DNA from: Desulfonema magnum
GTDB lineage: Bacteria > Desulfobacterota > Desulfobacteria > Desulfobacterales > 4be13
DNA length: 64,000 bases
Reading direction: 5' to 3'
Assembly: GCF_017377395.1 (NCBI RefSeq)
Contig: NZ_CP061800.1
Location: 372,001 to 436,000, forward strand
Positions 7,703-16,257 of this stretch are shown piece by piece (position 1 is the stretch's first letter; each line of letters begins with the position of its first letter). The notes beneath the pieces were generated by a model. That model was not told the DNA's origin. It was given only the letters and a program-made list of their open reading frames with translations, and ran no database searches. The position numbers and the translations under genes were made by a program.

Positions 7703-9997
7703 CTACCTGCCGGGGCCACTTATATTTATATGTTCGGAGCCACTATTTTTCGTTCCCTCTATAATGTTCCCGACTTTATGCTTAAATTCTTCAGTCACAG
7801 CATCTATATCCTCCAACGTGCTGATCACCCGAGGCGTGATAAGAAGGATTAATTCTGTTTTATCTATGGAATCCGATTTTTTCCCAAACAAATACTGTAG
7901 TATTGGTATGGTGTTCAGGCAGGGGACACCGGAAGTCCCCTTGTTATCAGTCTGCTGAATCAGCCCCCCGATAACAATCGTCTGCCCATGCTTTACCGTG
8001 AGGCTGGTATTCACGCTCCGTTTAAAAAAAGCCGGCATACTCGTATTTCCCACCTGAATATTATCCTCCAACTGGTTGCTGACCTCCTGACTGATGTCCA
8101 TGCTCACCAGACCGTATTCATTAATATGGGGGGTGACAGACAAAATAACCCCCGTGTTCCTGTACTGGATGTTGGTTTCAATCACATCCGAATCATCTTT
8201 ATTATATGTTGCGCTGGCAACAGGCACTTCAGTGGAAATATTGATTTTGGCTTCCTTGTTATCAGACGCAAGAACTGTCGGGGACGAAAGAATATTTATC
8301 TTTTTATCCGACGCGAGGGCCGAAAGTGCGGCAAACCATCTGTCTGCCTGACCGATCATATATTGCAGACCTTTGATTCCCATTTTCGCTTCCAGCGTCG
8401 AAGTATCCGGCCGCCTGCCTGATCCTCTGATATAACTCCATTCAATCCCCAGTTCGGTCTTTGTGTTCAGTTGAATATCAGCAACCGTCACCTCAATCAG
8501 AACCTGTCTGGGCAAAACATCAAGACGTTTCAGTATGTCTTCAATAAGCTCATAATCACTCGGCAGTGCTTCGATCACCAAGGCATTTCTGATTTCATCC
8601 GAGGTGATCTTGATCTCTCCTTTTAACGTGCCAGAACTCTGCGTCTCTGATAAGATTCTTTCTGCTTTTGTCCTCTTTGTCTTGGATCGAATGGCACCGA
8701 AAGGTGTCCTGACAGGTTCAGGTTCTGATTTATTTTTTTTGGATTCCGAGGACGCGTCTTTCTGAATTACCTTTTCTTTTTCCGAGGACGAATCTCCTGA
8801 AAAAACACTGTTCAGAAGCTCGGACAGTTCAGCCGCGGCCCCGTTTTTTACAAAATACACATAAATTCTTGGTTCAATATCATGGACAGGCACATCAATT
8901 TGCCGGATAATCTGCTGAATTTTATCAAAAATATGACCGACAGAACTGATAACGATCAGATTGTTGAGCCGTTCAACAGGAATAAATTTCACCGCATCTT
9001 TGGTCACAGACCCGTAAGCGTTAATAATGTCCGTAAGGGTCTTTGCCGTATCTTCGGCCCCGACATATTCAAGATGATAAACCCGATGATTCACCTTTTC
9101 AAACACATTGACATCAAATACCTTGATCAGTTTTAACGCCTTCAGAATGTTGACAGCCTTATCCACCACCAGAAGCGTATTGGAATCCTCGTGAGTGATA
9201 ATGCTCCCCTCAGCCGATATGAAAGGGGTCAGCAATTTGGTGATTTCCTGGCCAGATATGAATCTGAGCGGGATGATCTGAATGATGATCCTTTCCTCCG
9301 GGGAAACATCATCCGGGTATCCGAACCGCGGTGTGACCGGCATTCGTGATGCGTCTTTGAGGCTGATGATTTTGTAAAGGCTGCCCTCTCTCACCGCTGT
9401 CAGACCGTTAGCCTCCAATATCTGAAAAAAAACAGGAAAAAGATCATTTTTTCTCAATTGCCCGGCCGTATGAATCGTCACCGTTCCCCGAACATTCGGA
9501 TCAACAATATAGCTGATATTCAGAAGTTTCGCCATATTTCTGATAACTTCATAAAGATCAGCATTATCAAAATTCAGGACAACGTCTCCGGGGCCAGAGG
9601 CGGGGGGGCGAGGGGTGAGGGGCGAGGGGTGAGGGGCGAGAGGGGGCATTTTTTCAGGAGCAGATATTTTATCATATGTATCTGCTTCGGCATATGAAGG
9701 CGCAGGTCTTCCTGTCCTGATTTCGTGTACTTCTATGACTTCTTTCCGGTGTGTCCGCTGTCTGTTGACATCTTCAAAAGGAACAGGGCGTAGTCCTGGT
9801 TCTTCTGCATTAACCGCATCACCGATTTCCTTTGACGCATTTTTGCTTTCCAAAGCCTCAGCAGCATCGCCTGTTTCAACTTTTATCACAGGTACATTTT
9901 TAACCGGAGGCTGTCCAGCGCACCCTCCGAAAAGAATGAGGGCAAAGATTAGGAAATTGATAATTGATAATTGATAATTGACAATTTTATTATTCAA
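7703..9997 (-). CDS. gspD: Type II secretion outer-membrane secretin GspD
   Basis: About 764 residues. A lipoprotein-type signal (Leu-Phe-Gly-Gly-Cys) precedes an acidic linker, then an N0 domain (near residues 125-205, VLNFDNADLYEVI), N1-N3 repeats with the family's (V/I)PxxxxxNLIVI strands, and the C-terminal secretin core from about residue 495 (VLIEVTVADI, then a VVIGGLI strand and LLITPRVI near the end). It forms the outer-membrane channel. No ATG is available: the frame opens inside a heptamer array; TTG at 9997 (AGGA nine bases upstream) is preferred over TTG at 10045. A heptamer array at 9602-9646 is read in frame as a Pro-rich linker (HPSPLTPRP). The N2/N3 linker contains Arg-Thr-Pro-Phe-Gly, resembling the GspC tail. 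Last gene of the gspJ-K-L-M-C-D run. Confidence 0.9.
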   Translation of the reverse strand: MNNKIVNYQLSIINFLIFALILFGGCAGQPPVKNVPVIKVETGDAAEALESKNASKEIGDAVNAEEPGLRPVPFEDVNRQRTHRKEVIEVHEIRTGRPAPSYAEADTYDKISAPEKMPPLAPHPSPLTPRPPASGPGDVVLNFDNADLYEVIRNMAKLLNISYIVDPNVRGTVTIHTAGQLRKNDLFPVFFQILEANGLTAVREGSLYKIISLKDASRMPVTPRFGYPDDVSPEERIIIQIIPLRFISGQEITKLLTPFISAEGSIITHEDSNTLLVVDKAVNILKALKLIKVFDVNVFEKVNHRVYHLEYVGAEDTAKTLTDIINAYGSVTKDAVKFIPVERLNNLIVISSVGHIFDKIQQIIRQIDVPVHDIEPRIYVYFVKNGAAAELSELLNSVFSGDSSSEKEKVIQKDASSESKKNKSEPEPVRTPFGAIRSKTKRTKAERILSETQSSGTLKGEIKITSDEIRNALVIEALPSDYELIEDILKRLDVLPRQVLIEVTVADIQLNTKTELGIEWSYIRGSGRRPDTSTLEAKMGIKGLQYMIGQADRWFAALSALASDKKINILSSPTVLASDNKEAKINISTEVPVASATYNKDDSDVIETNIQYRNTGVILSVTPHINEYGLVSMDISQEVSNQLEDNIQVGNTSMPAFFKRSVNTSLTVKHGQTIVIGGLIQQTDNKGTSGVPCLNTIPILQYLFGKKSDSIDKTELILLITPRVISTLEDIDAVTEEFKHKVGNIIEGTKNSGSEHINISGPGR
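9602..9646. repeat. Heptamer array inside gspD
   Basis: Six units alternating GCGAGGG and GTGAGGG, translated in frame on the minus strand as a Pro/Ser/Thr/His-rich linker between the signal region and the N0 domain of GspD. Confidence 0.85.
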
Positions 9998-10094
9998 TTT
10001 CCAATTTCCTGTCTTAGCTTCCAAATTTCCAGTTTCAAGTTTCAAGTTTCCAGTTTCCAGTTTCCAGTTTCAAGTTTCAAGTTTCAAGTTTCAA
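9955..10094. repeat. Heptamer arrays between gspC and gspD
   Basis: Two families side by side: AATTGAT units (9955-9990) and TTTCAAG/TTTCCAG units (10012-10094). Together they fill the gspC-gspD gap and run into the signal-peptide codons of gspD. Confidence 0.85.
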
Positions 10095-10097
10095 GTT

Positions 10098-10871
10098 TCA
10101 ATTCTTCCGTCGTTTTATTTTTCCAAAAGGCGTATCAACGATTTCGAATTCAGGTTCGGAGGGCGCTTCTTTTTTTTCCACAGCCGCCTTTGGTTCGGGT
10201 TTTCTGACTCTTCGCTTCATTTTTCCAAAAGGCGTGTCAATCATCTCGAATTCAGGGGCAGAAACGCCTGCTTTTTCTGAAGTTCCTTGTTTGGACGAAG
10301 CTTTTTGGGATTCTGACACGACAACTGTGGGTTTTGCTGATTTTTTTACCTTTTCACGAGTTCTTGTTTTACTCTTGTCATAAAGAGGCACTTCATATTT
10401 TTTATCCCCCTGGGCCAAAAGAATACTCTCTTTACGGATTTCAGCCACCTCTAAGTCATCGTCTATCGTATCCCCTACTTTTACCCATTTATTCTTTCTT
10501 TCGTCAGCCTCTCTCTTAGGATTGGTGATGAGGGCTGATTTATAATCATCCATCATGACAACCCCGTGCAGGGTGATTTTTTTTCCCAAAAGACTCAGTT
10601 CCTTGACTTCAGGCTCAGGTTCCGGTTCTTCCGGAATGAACTCTGCCCTGTCCGGTGAAAAAAGATTGGCATTTGTCACAGATTTGTAAACAGATTCACG
10701 AGGCACGCTTCTGTTCAGAATTCTCTTTCCTGGCTGGGCCACGGATTTCTGAGTCACCGGAATCGCCGGAACTGATTTCTCTTTTGCCACCCATACATCA
10801 TGCGCTTTTATCCCGAAAAATACAGCGCATCCGGCCAACACAATATTCATCAGCCATATCTTTGAAAACAT
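10098..10871 (-). CDS. gspC: Type II secretion inner-membrane protein GspC-like
   Basis: A 257-residue protein: one N-terminal membrane segment (residues about 5-22), a Pro/Glu linker, and a homology-region (HR) beta domain at about 85-160 (LHGVVMMDDYKSALI ... VKVGDTI ... KKYEV), which in the family contacts the GspD N0 domain. There is no PDZ domain; instead the tail carries two copies of a Phe-Glu-(M/I)-(I/V)-Asp-Thr-Pro-Phe-Gly-Lys motif followed by basic residues. AAGGAGGG precedes the ATG. It lies between gspM and gspD rather than heading the cluster. The PDZ-less architecture is shared by PilP-like proteins, so a PilP/GspC hybrid label would also be fair. Confidence 0.8.
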   Translation of the reverse strand: MFSKIWLMNIVLAGCAVFFGIKAHDVWVAKEKSVPAIPVTQKSVAQPGKRILNRSVPRESVYKSVTNANLFSPDRAEFIPEEPEPEPEVKELSLLGKKITLHGVVMMDDYKSALITNPKREADERKNKWVKVGDTIDDDLEVAEIRKESILLAQGDKKYEVPLYDKSKTRTREKVKKSAKPTVVVSESQKASSKQGTSEKAGVSAPEFEMIDTPFGKMKRRVRKPEPKAAVEKKEAPSEPEFEIVDTPFGKIKRRKN

Positions 10872-10881
10872 ATTCTTCCCT

Positions 10882-10935
10882 CCTTACTTTGAAACATGAA
10901 ACATGAAACTCGGAACTTGAAACTGGAAACCGGAA
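10882..10935. repeat. Heptamer array upstream of gspC
   Basis: Degenerate units GAAACAT, GAAACTC and GAAACTG in tandem, starting just upstream of the gspC ribosome-binding site. Confidence 0.7.
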
Positions 10936-10979
10936 CAGTTACATATGGGCATAAAAAATTCGCCGAGTTTACAGGTTTC

Positions 10980-11395
10980 AAGCAAATATGCCGTCCCTAC
11001 GGGACTCGGCAAATACGGCGCATATCATTGCTACAAATATGCCGTCCCCACGGGACTCGGAGACACGGCGCATATCATTGCTACTACAAATATGCCGTCC
11101 TTACGGGACTCGGAGATACGGCGCATATCATTGCTACTACAAATATGCCGTCCTTACGGGACTCGGAGATACGGCGCATATCATTGCTACTACAAATATG
11201 CCGTCCTTACGGGACTCGGAAACACGGGGCGTATCATTGCTACAAAGATGCCGTCCCTACGGGACTCGGAAACACGGGGCATGTCACTGCCACAAATATG
11301 CCGTCCCTACGGGACTTTTCGAACACTCTCTTACGGATTTCAAGCAAATATGCCGTCCCTGTAGGACTTTTCGAACCCTCTCTTACGGATCTCGA
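10980..11395. repeat. 50-53 bp tandem repeat, eight copies
   Basis: The core ATGCCGTCC(C/T)TACGGGACT begins at 10988, 11039, 11092, 11145, 11198, 11248, 11298 and 11350. Each core has a GTCCC/GGGAC stem, and the sequence between cores is conserved in the first copies (ACGGCGCATATCATTGCTAC), decaying in the last two. The array sits between gspM and gspC in an otherwise operon-like run, so the genes may be transcribed separately. Confidence 0.85.
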
Positions 11396-11620
11396 GTTTC
11401 AAGTTTCAAGTTTCGAGTTTCAAGTTTCGAATTTCAAGTTTCAAGTTTCAAGTTTCGAGTTTCGAGTTTCGAGTTTCGAGTTTCAAGTTTCAAGTTTCAA
11501 GTTTCAAGTTTCAAATTTCAAGTTTCAAGTTTCGAGTTTCGAGTTTCGAGTTTCGAGTTTCGAGTTTCCAGTTTCAAGTTTCAAGTTTCAAGTTTCAAGT
11601 TTCAAGTTTCAAGTTTCATA
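11396..11620. repeat. GTTTCAA/GTTTCGA heptamer array
   Basis: About 32 consecutive 7-bp units (GTTTCAA, GTTTCGA, ATTTCAA, GTTTCCA). On the minus strand the array supplies the last codons and the stop of gspM. Confidence 0.95.
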
Positions 11621-12165
11621 AACCCTTCAACGGTAAGCGTAGAATAGATTTGCTCTGTTTGTCTGATATTACGAACCCTGACTCTCATATCGCTTATCCT
11701 TAAAAGTTTCGAAGATGTTTCAATGCTATAGAGAACTTCCTTCAACTGCCTGATATTTGCATTAAGCGTAATTTGAACTGGAATGCTCAGGTAACGGCCT
11801 TTGGCCGGAGAGTCTTTATCTGGCTTCTTTGGTTTTAAAATCCTCATGGACTGTATCTCCACCTCGCTTCTCCCTCCGATATCATTGAGGATATTTTGAA
11901 TATCCACGGCAGCGAGAGCAGGTGTCTCACCCGTGAGAAGACCGGATTCCGCACGCTCAATCGCCCGGTTTAAAGAAATAAGCCTTGCATCAAGCTCGTT
12001 TCTTTTCTGCGCCATTAAGCGATATTTTACCACCTTTCTCTCCTTCATGGCAATTTCATCTCCCAACAACTGAAAATCGCCAACATCCGGAGAGAAGCGA
12101 TAAATCGCTCCCAACAGAAGCAGAATCATTCCGCCAATCAGTATATATTTTCTTTCCCTAGTCAT
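11602..12165 (-). CDS. gspM: Type II secretion assembly-platform protein GspM/PilO-like
   Basis: 187 residues: a short cytoplasmic Arg-rich start, one membrane helix (residues about 7-24), a coiled-coil stretch (about 35-75), and a ferredoxin-like periplasmic domain ending in VRVRNIRQTEQIYSTLTVEGF, typical of GspM/PilO proteins that pair with GspL at the inner membrane. The start at 12165 (Met-Thr-Arg-Glu-Arg) is preferred, as upstream codons lie in a heptamer array. The last five residues (Met-Lys-Leu-Glu-Thr) and the stop are encoded by the GTTTCAA array, so the native C-terminus has been replaced or extended by repeat sequence. Confidence 0.8.
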   Translation of the reverse strand: MTRERKYILIGGMILLLLGAIYRFSPDVGDFQLLGDEIAMKERKVVKYRLMAQKRNELDARLISLNRAIERAESGLLTGETPALAAVDIQNILNDIGGRSEVEIQSMRILKPKKPDKDSPAKGRYLSIPVQITLNANIRQLKEVLYSIETSSKLLRISDMRVRVRNIRQTEQIYSTLTVEGFMKLET

Positions 12166-12171
12166 ATGTTC

Positions 12172-12306
12172 ATTATCAATTATCAATTATCAATTATCAA
12201 TTATCAATTATCAATCATCAATCATCAATCATCAATCATCAATCATCAATCATCAATCATCAATCATCAATCATCAATTATCAATTATCAATTATCAATT
12301 ATCAAT
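12172..12306. repeat. TCAATTA/TCAATCA heptamer array
   Basis: About 19 tandem 7-bp units; the middle block is CAATCAT, the flanks CAATTAT. It separates gspL from gspM and reaches the stop codon of gspL. Confidence 0.95.
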
Positions 12307-13516
12307 TCACTTTAAGTCCTATCCTGAATCGTTCCTTCCCGTCTTTTTCTTTTGTGATGGTGGACAGAAAGACCGCGTCTTTAAAAAGCGGAGAGGCTTC
12401 CAGAATGGGGATCAGTTCGGATGCGGATTCCGCATATCCTTCCAATTGCATTCCTTTTTCAGAAAATCTGAGTTCCCGTGTCCATGCGGTTTCAGGTATA
12501 ATTTCGCTGAGTTCTCTTAGAATATCCAAAGCGGATACGTGACTGAGCCGGAGGGTGTTCAGATAACTGAGTCTTTCTTCCAGTTCTTGAAAACTGCTCT
12601 GAATGCGATCAATATTTTTAATTTCTGATACAAGACGGGTCATCTCCGTATCTAATGCTTTGAGCCTGAGCCGTTGTTTCAGGATATGACTTCCGCCCCA
12701 GGCAAGCCCGGCCAGTATCATCATTACCATGAGAAACATCATCACATAGTAACCTGATTTATTCGGCTTTTTTCGGAATTCCCGCGGCAAGAGATTCATT
12801 TGAGCGGGTGCGTTCCACAGCCCCTTGAGGCCAAGTCCGAAGGCCGGGGCCAGTTCATAAGACGGGATACTGGTTCCGGAAACATCGGGAGGTATTTCCG
12901 ACACGGAATTCTGCTCACCTTTTCTCAGAAGAGCGAGAAATTCATTATCCGATCCGGACCAGCGCGGCCCCGAGTGATAGGCAAAAAAATTGACCAGGGC
13001 AGTGGAACACGGTTCTATGCCGGAAATGCCTCTGCCGCGCTTTGTGCCTGATGCAGCATGCGGAAATGACATGGCAAAATCCAGATACGGCGCAATAGCG
13101 GTCTTTTTTGCCACCATAAGCAGCACCCTCAGCCGATTGCTCCTCTTATCTTCGGAAAGCATCTGGTAATCAAAATGAACCTCATCCGCGGGCAGCGGAA
13201 TATGTTTTTCCATTTCATATCTGAGCGTTGAGCCAAGATTCTCTTTGACTGCCAAAGGAAATTCAATATCTTTGAAAATCGTCAGTTCTGTCGGAATTCC
13301 GACAAAAATATTTGTCGAGCCGTTCATCCGGTTCTCTCTCATAAACTCCGTAACCATCTCTCTGACGCTTTCCAATTTCTCTCTTAAAGACTTGTCTTTC
13401 TCCAGCGCATAGATTTCATGGCCTGCAAGCACGACCTTTTTAAAAGAGGTCCTGAGATATGCAATGGCAATTTTGTCATCCTTTATGTCAATACCGAGAC
13501 TGTACTGAAAAAACAA
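12302..13516 (-). CDS. gspL: Type II secretion protein GspL (PilM-PilN-like)
   Basis: About 404 residues. The N-terminal half is an actin-like PilM/GspL cytoplasmic domain (SLGIDIKDDKIAIAYL; YEMEKHIPLPADEVHFDY near 110-130). A membrane helix follows near residues 255-275, then a coiled coil and a PilN-like periplasmic domain (LNTLRLSHVSALDILRELSEIIPETAW). It links the GspE ATPase to the inner-membrane platform. The start is taken as TTG at 13516, six bases after GGAGGG; the longer frame from 13552 begins in a heptamer array. Gene order J-K-L-M and the 50-bp gap to gspK support one transcript. Confidence 0.85.
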   Translation of the reverse strand: MFFQYSLGIDIKDDKIAIAYLRTSFKKVVLAGHEIYALEKDKSLREKLESVREMVTEFMRENRMNGSTNIFVGIPTELTIFKDIEFPLAVKENLGSTLRYEMEKHIPLPADEVHFDYQMLSEDKRSNRLRVLLMVAKKTAIAPYLDFAMSFPHAASGTKRGRGISGIEPCSTALVNFFAYHSGPRWSGSDNEFLALLRKGEQNSVSEIPPDVSGTSIPSYELAPAFGLGLKGLWNAPAQMNLLPREFRKKPNKSGYYVMMFLMVMMILAGLAWGGSHILKQRLRLKALDTEMTRLVSEIKNIDRIQSSFQELEERLSYLNTLRLSHVSALDILRELSEIIPETAWTRELRFSEKGMQLEGYAESASELIPILEASPLFKDAVFLSTITKEKDGKERFRIGLKVN

Positions 13517-13535
13517 TATAAACCCTCCAAGTAGT

Positions 13536-13586
13536 CGGTAGTCGGTTGTCAATTGTCAATTACCAATCACCAATCACCAATATCAT
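13536..13586. repeat. Heptamer array at the gspK/gspL junction
   Basis: Successive 7-bp units GTAGTCG, GTAGTCG, GTTGTCA, ATTGTCA, ATTACCA, ATCACCA, ATCACCA show gradual change of the unit while the period stays at seven. It covers the gspK stop region. Confidence 0.8.
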
Positions 13587-14607
13587 CAACCCACTTTATG
13601 ATACGATATTTGTCTTTTGTTTTTGTGTCTATTTTCACCAGAACCTGAACCCCCCGGGTTGTGGTGCTGCCTTCTGTCGTTCCCACAGATTTGATGGTAA
13701 AAAAAGAAGATAATGATTTTCCTGATGAGGAGAGAAATGGCCTGACAGCGGAATATACTTCATCGCCCACAATGGGAAGTAATTCACTCAGTGATTTGAA
13801 ATCATTCTCCTCCCTGTGTTCCATGATTTTTTCCAGCAGATCATCTGTCATTTCAGGAAGGGAGCTTAACATTTGCAATGAGGCAGCATTGATGTTTATT
13901 TTATCAGACGCGGAGCTTTTTTTCCTGCCATCCTTTTTTTGTTCTTCGTCTCCATAGATGGTGACCATATCCCTAAGTCCGCGATGGAACATTTCCGGTG
14001 TAATTCCCCTGACCAGCAATAACTCTTCTATGGCGTCAAAATTCCCGTCCTTGCATTCATAAGGTTCCGGCAGAGAAAGATAATAATCATCCTCAGCCCC
14101 GTTCAGACGGTGAAGATTGTCTTTGTCACGCCAGTCCAAAATGGAATCTGTAATCACAGCCTTTGCATCGTCATCAAGTTCAAAGCGGTTTAACACCATT
14201 TTCAACAAACGCTGCCCTGCCTTGTTGATATTGATCTTTCCACTTTCATTCCCGATTTGAACCTTAAACTGACCCTCAGCAAACGGGATGGCAGGGATGT
14301 CAGCGTTGATTCGCCACTCAATTTCGTCTTCTTCCGCTTCAACATCAGCGTCAGGCGGTTTCGGTTTCCGAGGCGTCATCTTATTTTTTATCAGTTCAGC
14401 AATTGCCACGTTCACACCTGCTGTGGCGATGTAATACGCCTGGGTTTCCTCTTTGAAATTACGGGTGATATTCACCTCTGTCCGCATGGTGTGGCAAAAT
14501 TCTCCCACAATGACCGATAGCAGCGTCAGCACCCACAACACAAGAAACAAGGCAATGCCGTTTTCATTTTCCGGAAAAAGAGAAAAATGCCGTTTTTTAT
14601 ATCTCAT
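13567..14607 (-). CDS. gspK: Type II secretion minor pseudopilin GspK
   Basis: 346 residues. After a short basic leader comes Glu-Asn-Gly-Ile-Ala-Leu-Phe-Leu-Val-Leu-Trp, the degenerate prepilin site and hydrophobic helix of GspK. The large globular part contains two helix-hairpin-helix-type SAM-like modules (KININKAGQRLLKMVLNRF near 125; KININAASLQMLSSLPEM near 245), as in E. coli GspK, which caps the pseudopilus tip with GspI and GspJ. It starts within the gspJ stop codon (ATGA overlap), so the two are translationally coupled. Confidence 0.9.
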   Translation of the reverse strand: MRYKKRHFSLFPENENGIALFLVLWVLTLLSVIVGEFCHTMRTEVNITRNFKEETQAYYIATAGVNVAIAELIKNKMTPRKPKPPDADVEAEEDEIEWRINADIPAIPFAEGQFKVQIGNESGKININKAGQRLLKMVLNRFELDDDAKAVITDSILDWRDKDNLHRLNGAEDDYYLSLPEPYECKDGNFDAIEELLLVRGITPEMFHRGLRDMVTIYGDEEQKKDGRKKSSASDKININAASLQMLSSLPEMTDDLLEKIMEHREENDFKSLSELLPIVGDEVYSAVRPFLSSSGKSLSSFFTIKSVGTTEGSTTTRGVQVLVKIDTKTKDKYRIIKWVDDIGDW

Positions 14608-15242
14608 GCGTCTGTGTCCTGATTCATACGGACAACAACAGAAACAGGGGCCGACAGCGCATCTTTTTTAAAGATAATTTTTACTGCCAGGGGAATGCCC
14701 TTGTCATTTTCCGGTTCCCAGGATGGCTGCCATTCAAACCCCTCAGCCTGCTTTTTCAGATATTCAAACTCAATATTGTGTAATTCAGGGATAAGATCAT
14801 GGAAATCGTCCTCATTCAGATTATCCATATCTGCATCTTTTGCCAGCAAAACAATATTCTTCTCATAAAAAATCAGATGCTCGCCCTCATTTTCCCCCGG
14901 ATTTACGATATATCTGACATATACTGTGCCGAATGTGTTGGCAGGAATCAGGTGTTTATAAGATAAAAATCCCAGTGATTTATTATCCCCCTTTAAAAAA
15001 AAAGACTGTCTGCTCTTATCTGTCATCTTACGCAGACAAATGGAAGTCAGCTGGCGTTTCATCAGATCAAGAACAATGCGGTATCGCTGACGGGTTTCAA
15101 TATCCTGCTCTCCTTTTTCCCAGGCCCTGACACCGATTCTCAGCGCACCGGAGATGATCACCACAATAACGGAGATAATGGTGAGGGATATAAGAAGCTC
15201 CAAAAGGGTGAACCCCCTGGTTTGATCATGCGCTGTTTTCAA
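14604..15242 (-). CDS. gspJ: Type II secretion minor pseudopilin GspJ
   Basis: 212 residues with a class III prepilin signal: Thr-Arg-Gly|Phe-Thr-Leu-Leu-Glu, cleavage after Gly10, followed by the hydrophobic helix. The first codon is TTG at 15242; no ATG or GTG fits between it and the cleavage site. It is the first gene of the visible gsp run; gspE-I, usually upstream, are absent from this window, where a repeat region lies instead. Confidence 0.85.
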   Translation of the reverse strand: MKTAHDQTRGFTLLELLISLTIISVIVVIISGALRIGVRAWEKGEQDIETRQRYRIVLDLMKRQLTSICLRKMTDKSRQSFFLKGDNKSLGFLSYKHLIPANTFGTVYVRYIVNPGENEGEHLIFYEKNIVLLAKDADMDNLNEDDFHDLIPELHNIEFEYLKKQAEGFEWQPSWEPENDKGIPLAVKIIFKKDALSAPVSVVVRMNQDTDA

Positions 15243-15246
15243 ATTT

Positions 15247-15525
15247 TACCGTGAAAATACATTTTGAAACGCCGGGTTTTTTATATGAAAGTGTTAGGTG
15301 TTAGGTGTTAGGTGTTAGGTGTTAGGAAAAAATGCAAAACTTTCATACTTCGTTGTGACCGGCAGGTCATGCCCATTTATATGAAAATCCGGAGTGCAAA
15401 AATAAAGCGAAGCGGTTTTTTGCAGAGACTTTCATGGTTCGTTGTGACCGGCAGGCCATGCCTGTTTATATGAAAATATTTTCATGACCGGGGGCGAAAA
15501 ACCCGGGTTTTTCATAAGCGTTTAT
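15247..15525. repeat. Dispersed repeat DR-A, split by an insertion
   Basis: 15247-15290 matches the left half and 15465-15525 the right half of an element seen whole at 38955-39062. The 176 bp between (15291-15464) contains a GTGTTAG heptamer array (15291-15326) and two copies of an ACTTTCATnnTTCGTTGTGACCGG unit (15339 and 15428). The junctions carry TTTATATGAAA on both sides. Confidence 0.7.
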
Positions 15526-15528
15526 CCA

Positions 15529-15567
15529 TAAAAAAGACTTCCGAAGTTTCCAAAACTTCGGAAGTCT
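15529..15567 (-). terminator. Terminator-like perfect hairpin
   Basis: On the minus strand a 15-bp perfect stem (AGACTTCCGAAGTTT and its complement, 4-base loop) is followed by six T. It would block read-through from hisF into the gsp genes. The same palindrome recurs at 32138-32172 and inside the CHAT gene, so it is also a dispersed repeat. Confidence 0.65.
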
Positions 15568-15749
15568 GGCTCTCAGAGCGTGTTTGAAAAGTAGGCCCGG
15601 GAAGCTGAAAAGGAGACAGACACCGTCCCTGACACCGCTTTTAAAAGACATGTCCTCAAAAAATGCGGCCGTGACACGGAGATATGATTATTATCTCTTA
15701 TGACTGCTCATATTTCTTACTTTTCAGACAGCTTTTCGGCTCTTTTTTT

Positions 15750-16170
15750 ACCACGAAGACACGAAGGCACGAAGTTTCTTTGTGGCTCCTTTTTTGCCAT
15801 GGAGCCACGAAATTTCTTTGTGTCACTTTGTGGCTTCGTGTCTTTGTGGCTCTTTTTTTTACCACGAAGACACGAAGGCACGAAGTTTCTTTATGGCTCC
15901 TTTTTTACCACGAAGACACGAAGGCACGAAGTTTCTTTATGGCTCTCTTTTTACCACGAAGACACGAAGGCACGAAGTTTCTTTGTGGCTCTTTTTTTAC
16001 CACGAAGACACGAAGTTTCTTTATGGCTCTTTTTTTACCACGAAGACACGAAGGCACGAAGTTTCTTTATGGCTCTCTTTTTACCACGAAGACACGAAGG
16101 CACGAAGTTTCTTTGTGTCACTTTGTGTCTTCGTGTCTTTGTGGCTCTTTTTTTGCCGCGAGGACACTGA
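15750..16170. repeat. 46-bp tandem repeat, seven copies
   Basis: Units start with ACCACGAAGACACGAAGGC at 15750, 15861, 15907, 15953, 15999, 16037 and 16083. Most are spaced 46 bp; one lacks 8 bp. The borders hold degenerate GTGTCTTCGTG halves in inverted orientation. It lies between hisF and the gsp operon and looks non-coding. Confidence 0.9.
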
Positions 16171-16257
16171 ACTCATATTCCTTATTTTTCAAACAGGCTC
16201 TCATAAAAAAAATTTCCAAAGCCTCAGCAGATCGAAAATCTGACCGACTATAGAAAA

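Noticed and set aside
10980..11395. CRISPR-like spaced repeats
   Set aside because: Repeat cores are short and the sequences between them are also conserved, so there are no distinct spacers; no cas gene nearby.
10896..11647. Three overlapping frames in the gspM-gspC repeat region
   Set aside because: They translate tandem repeats (FKFQVSS and similar) in all three forward frames.
15750..16170. CRISPR-like spaced repeats near hisF
   Set aside because: Units are contiguous 46-bp tandem copies with near-identical sequence throughout, so they are simple tandem repeats.
15684..16253. Three overlapping frames in the 46-bp array
   Set aside because: Repeat-derived and in all frames; no RBS, no domain.
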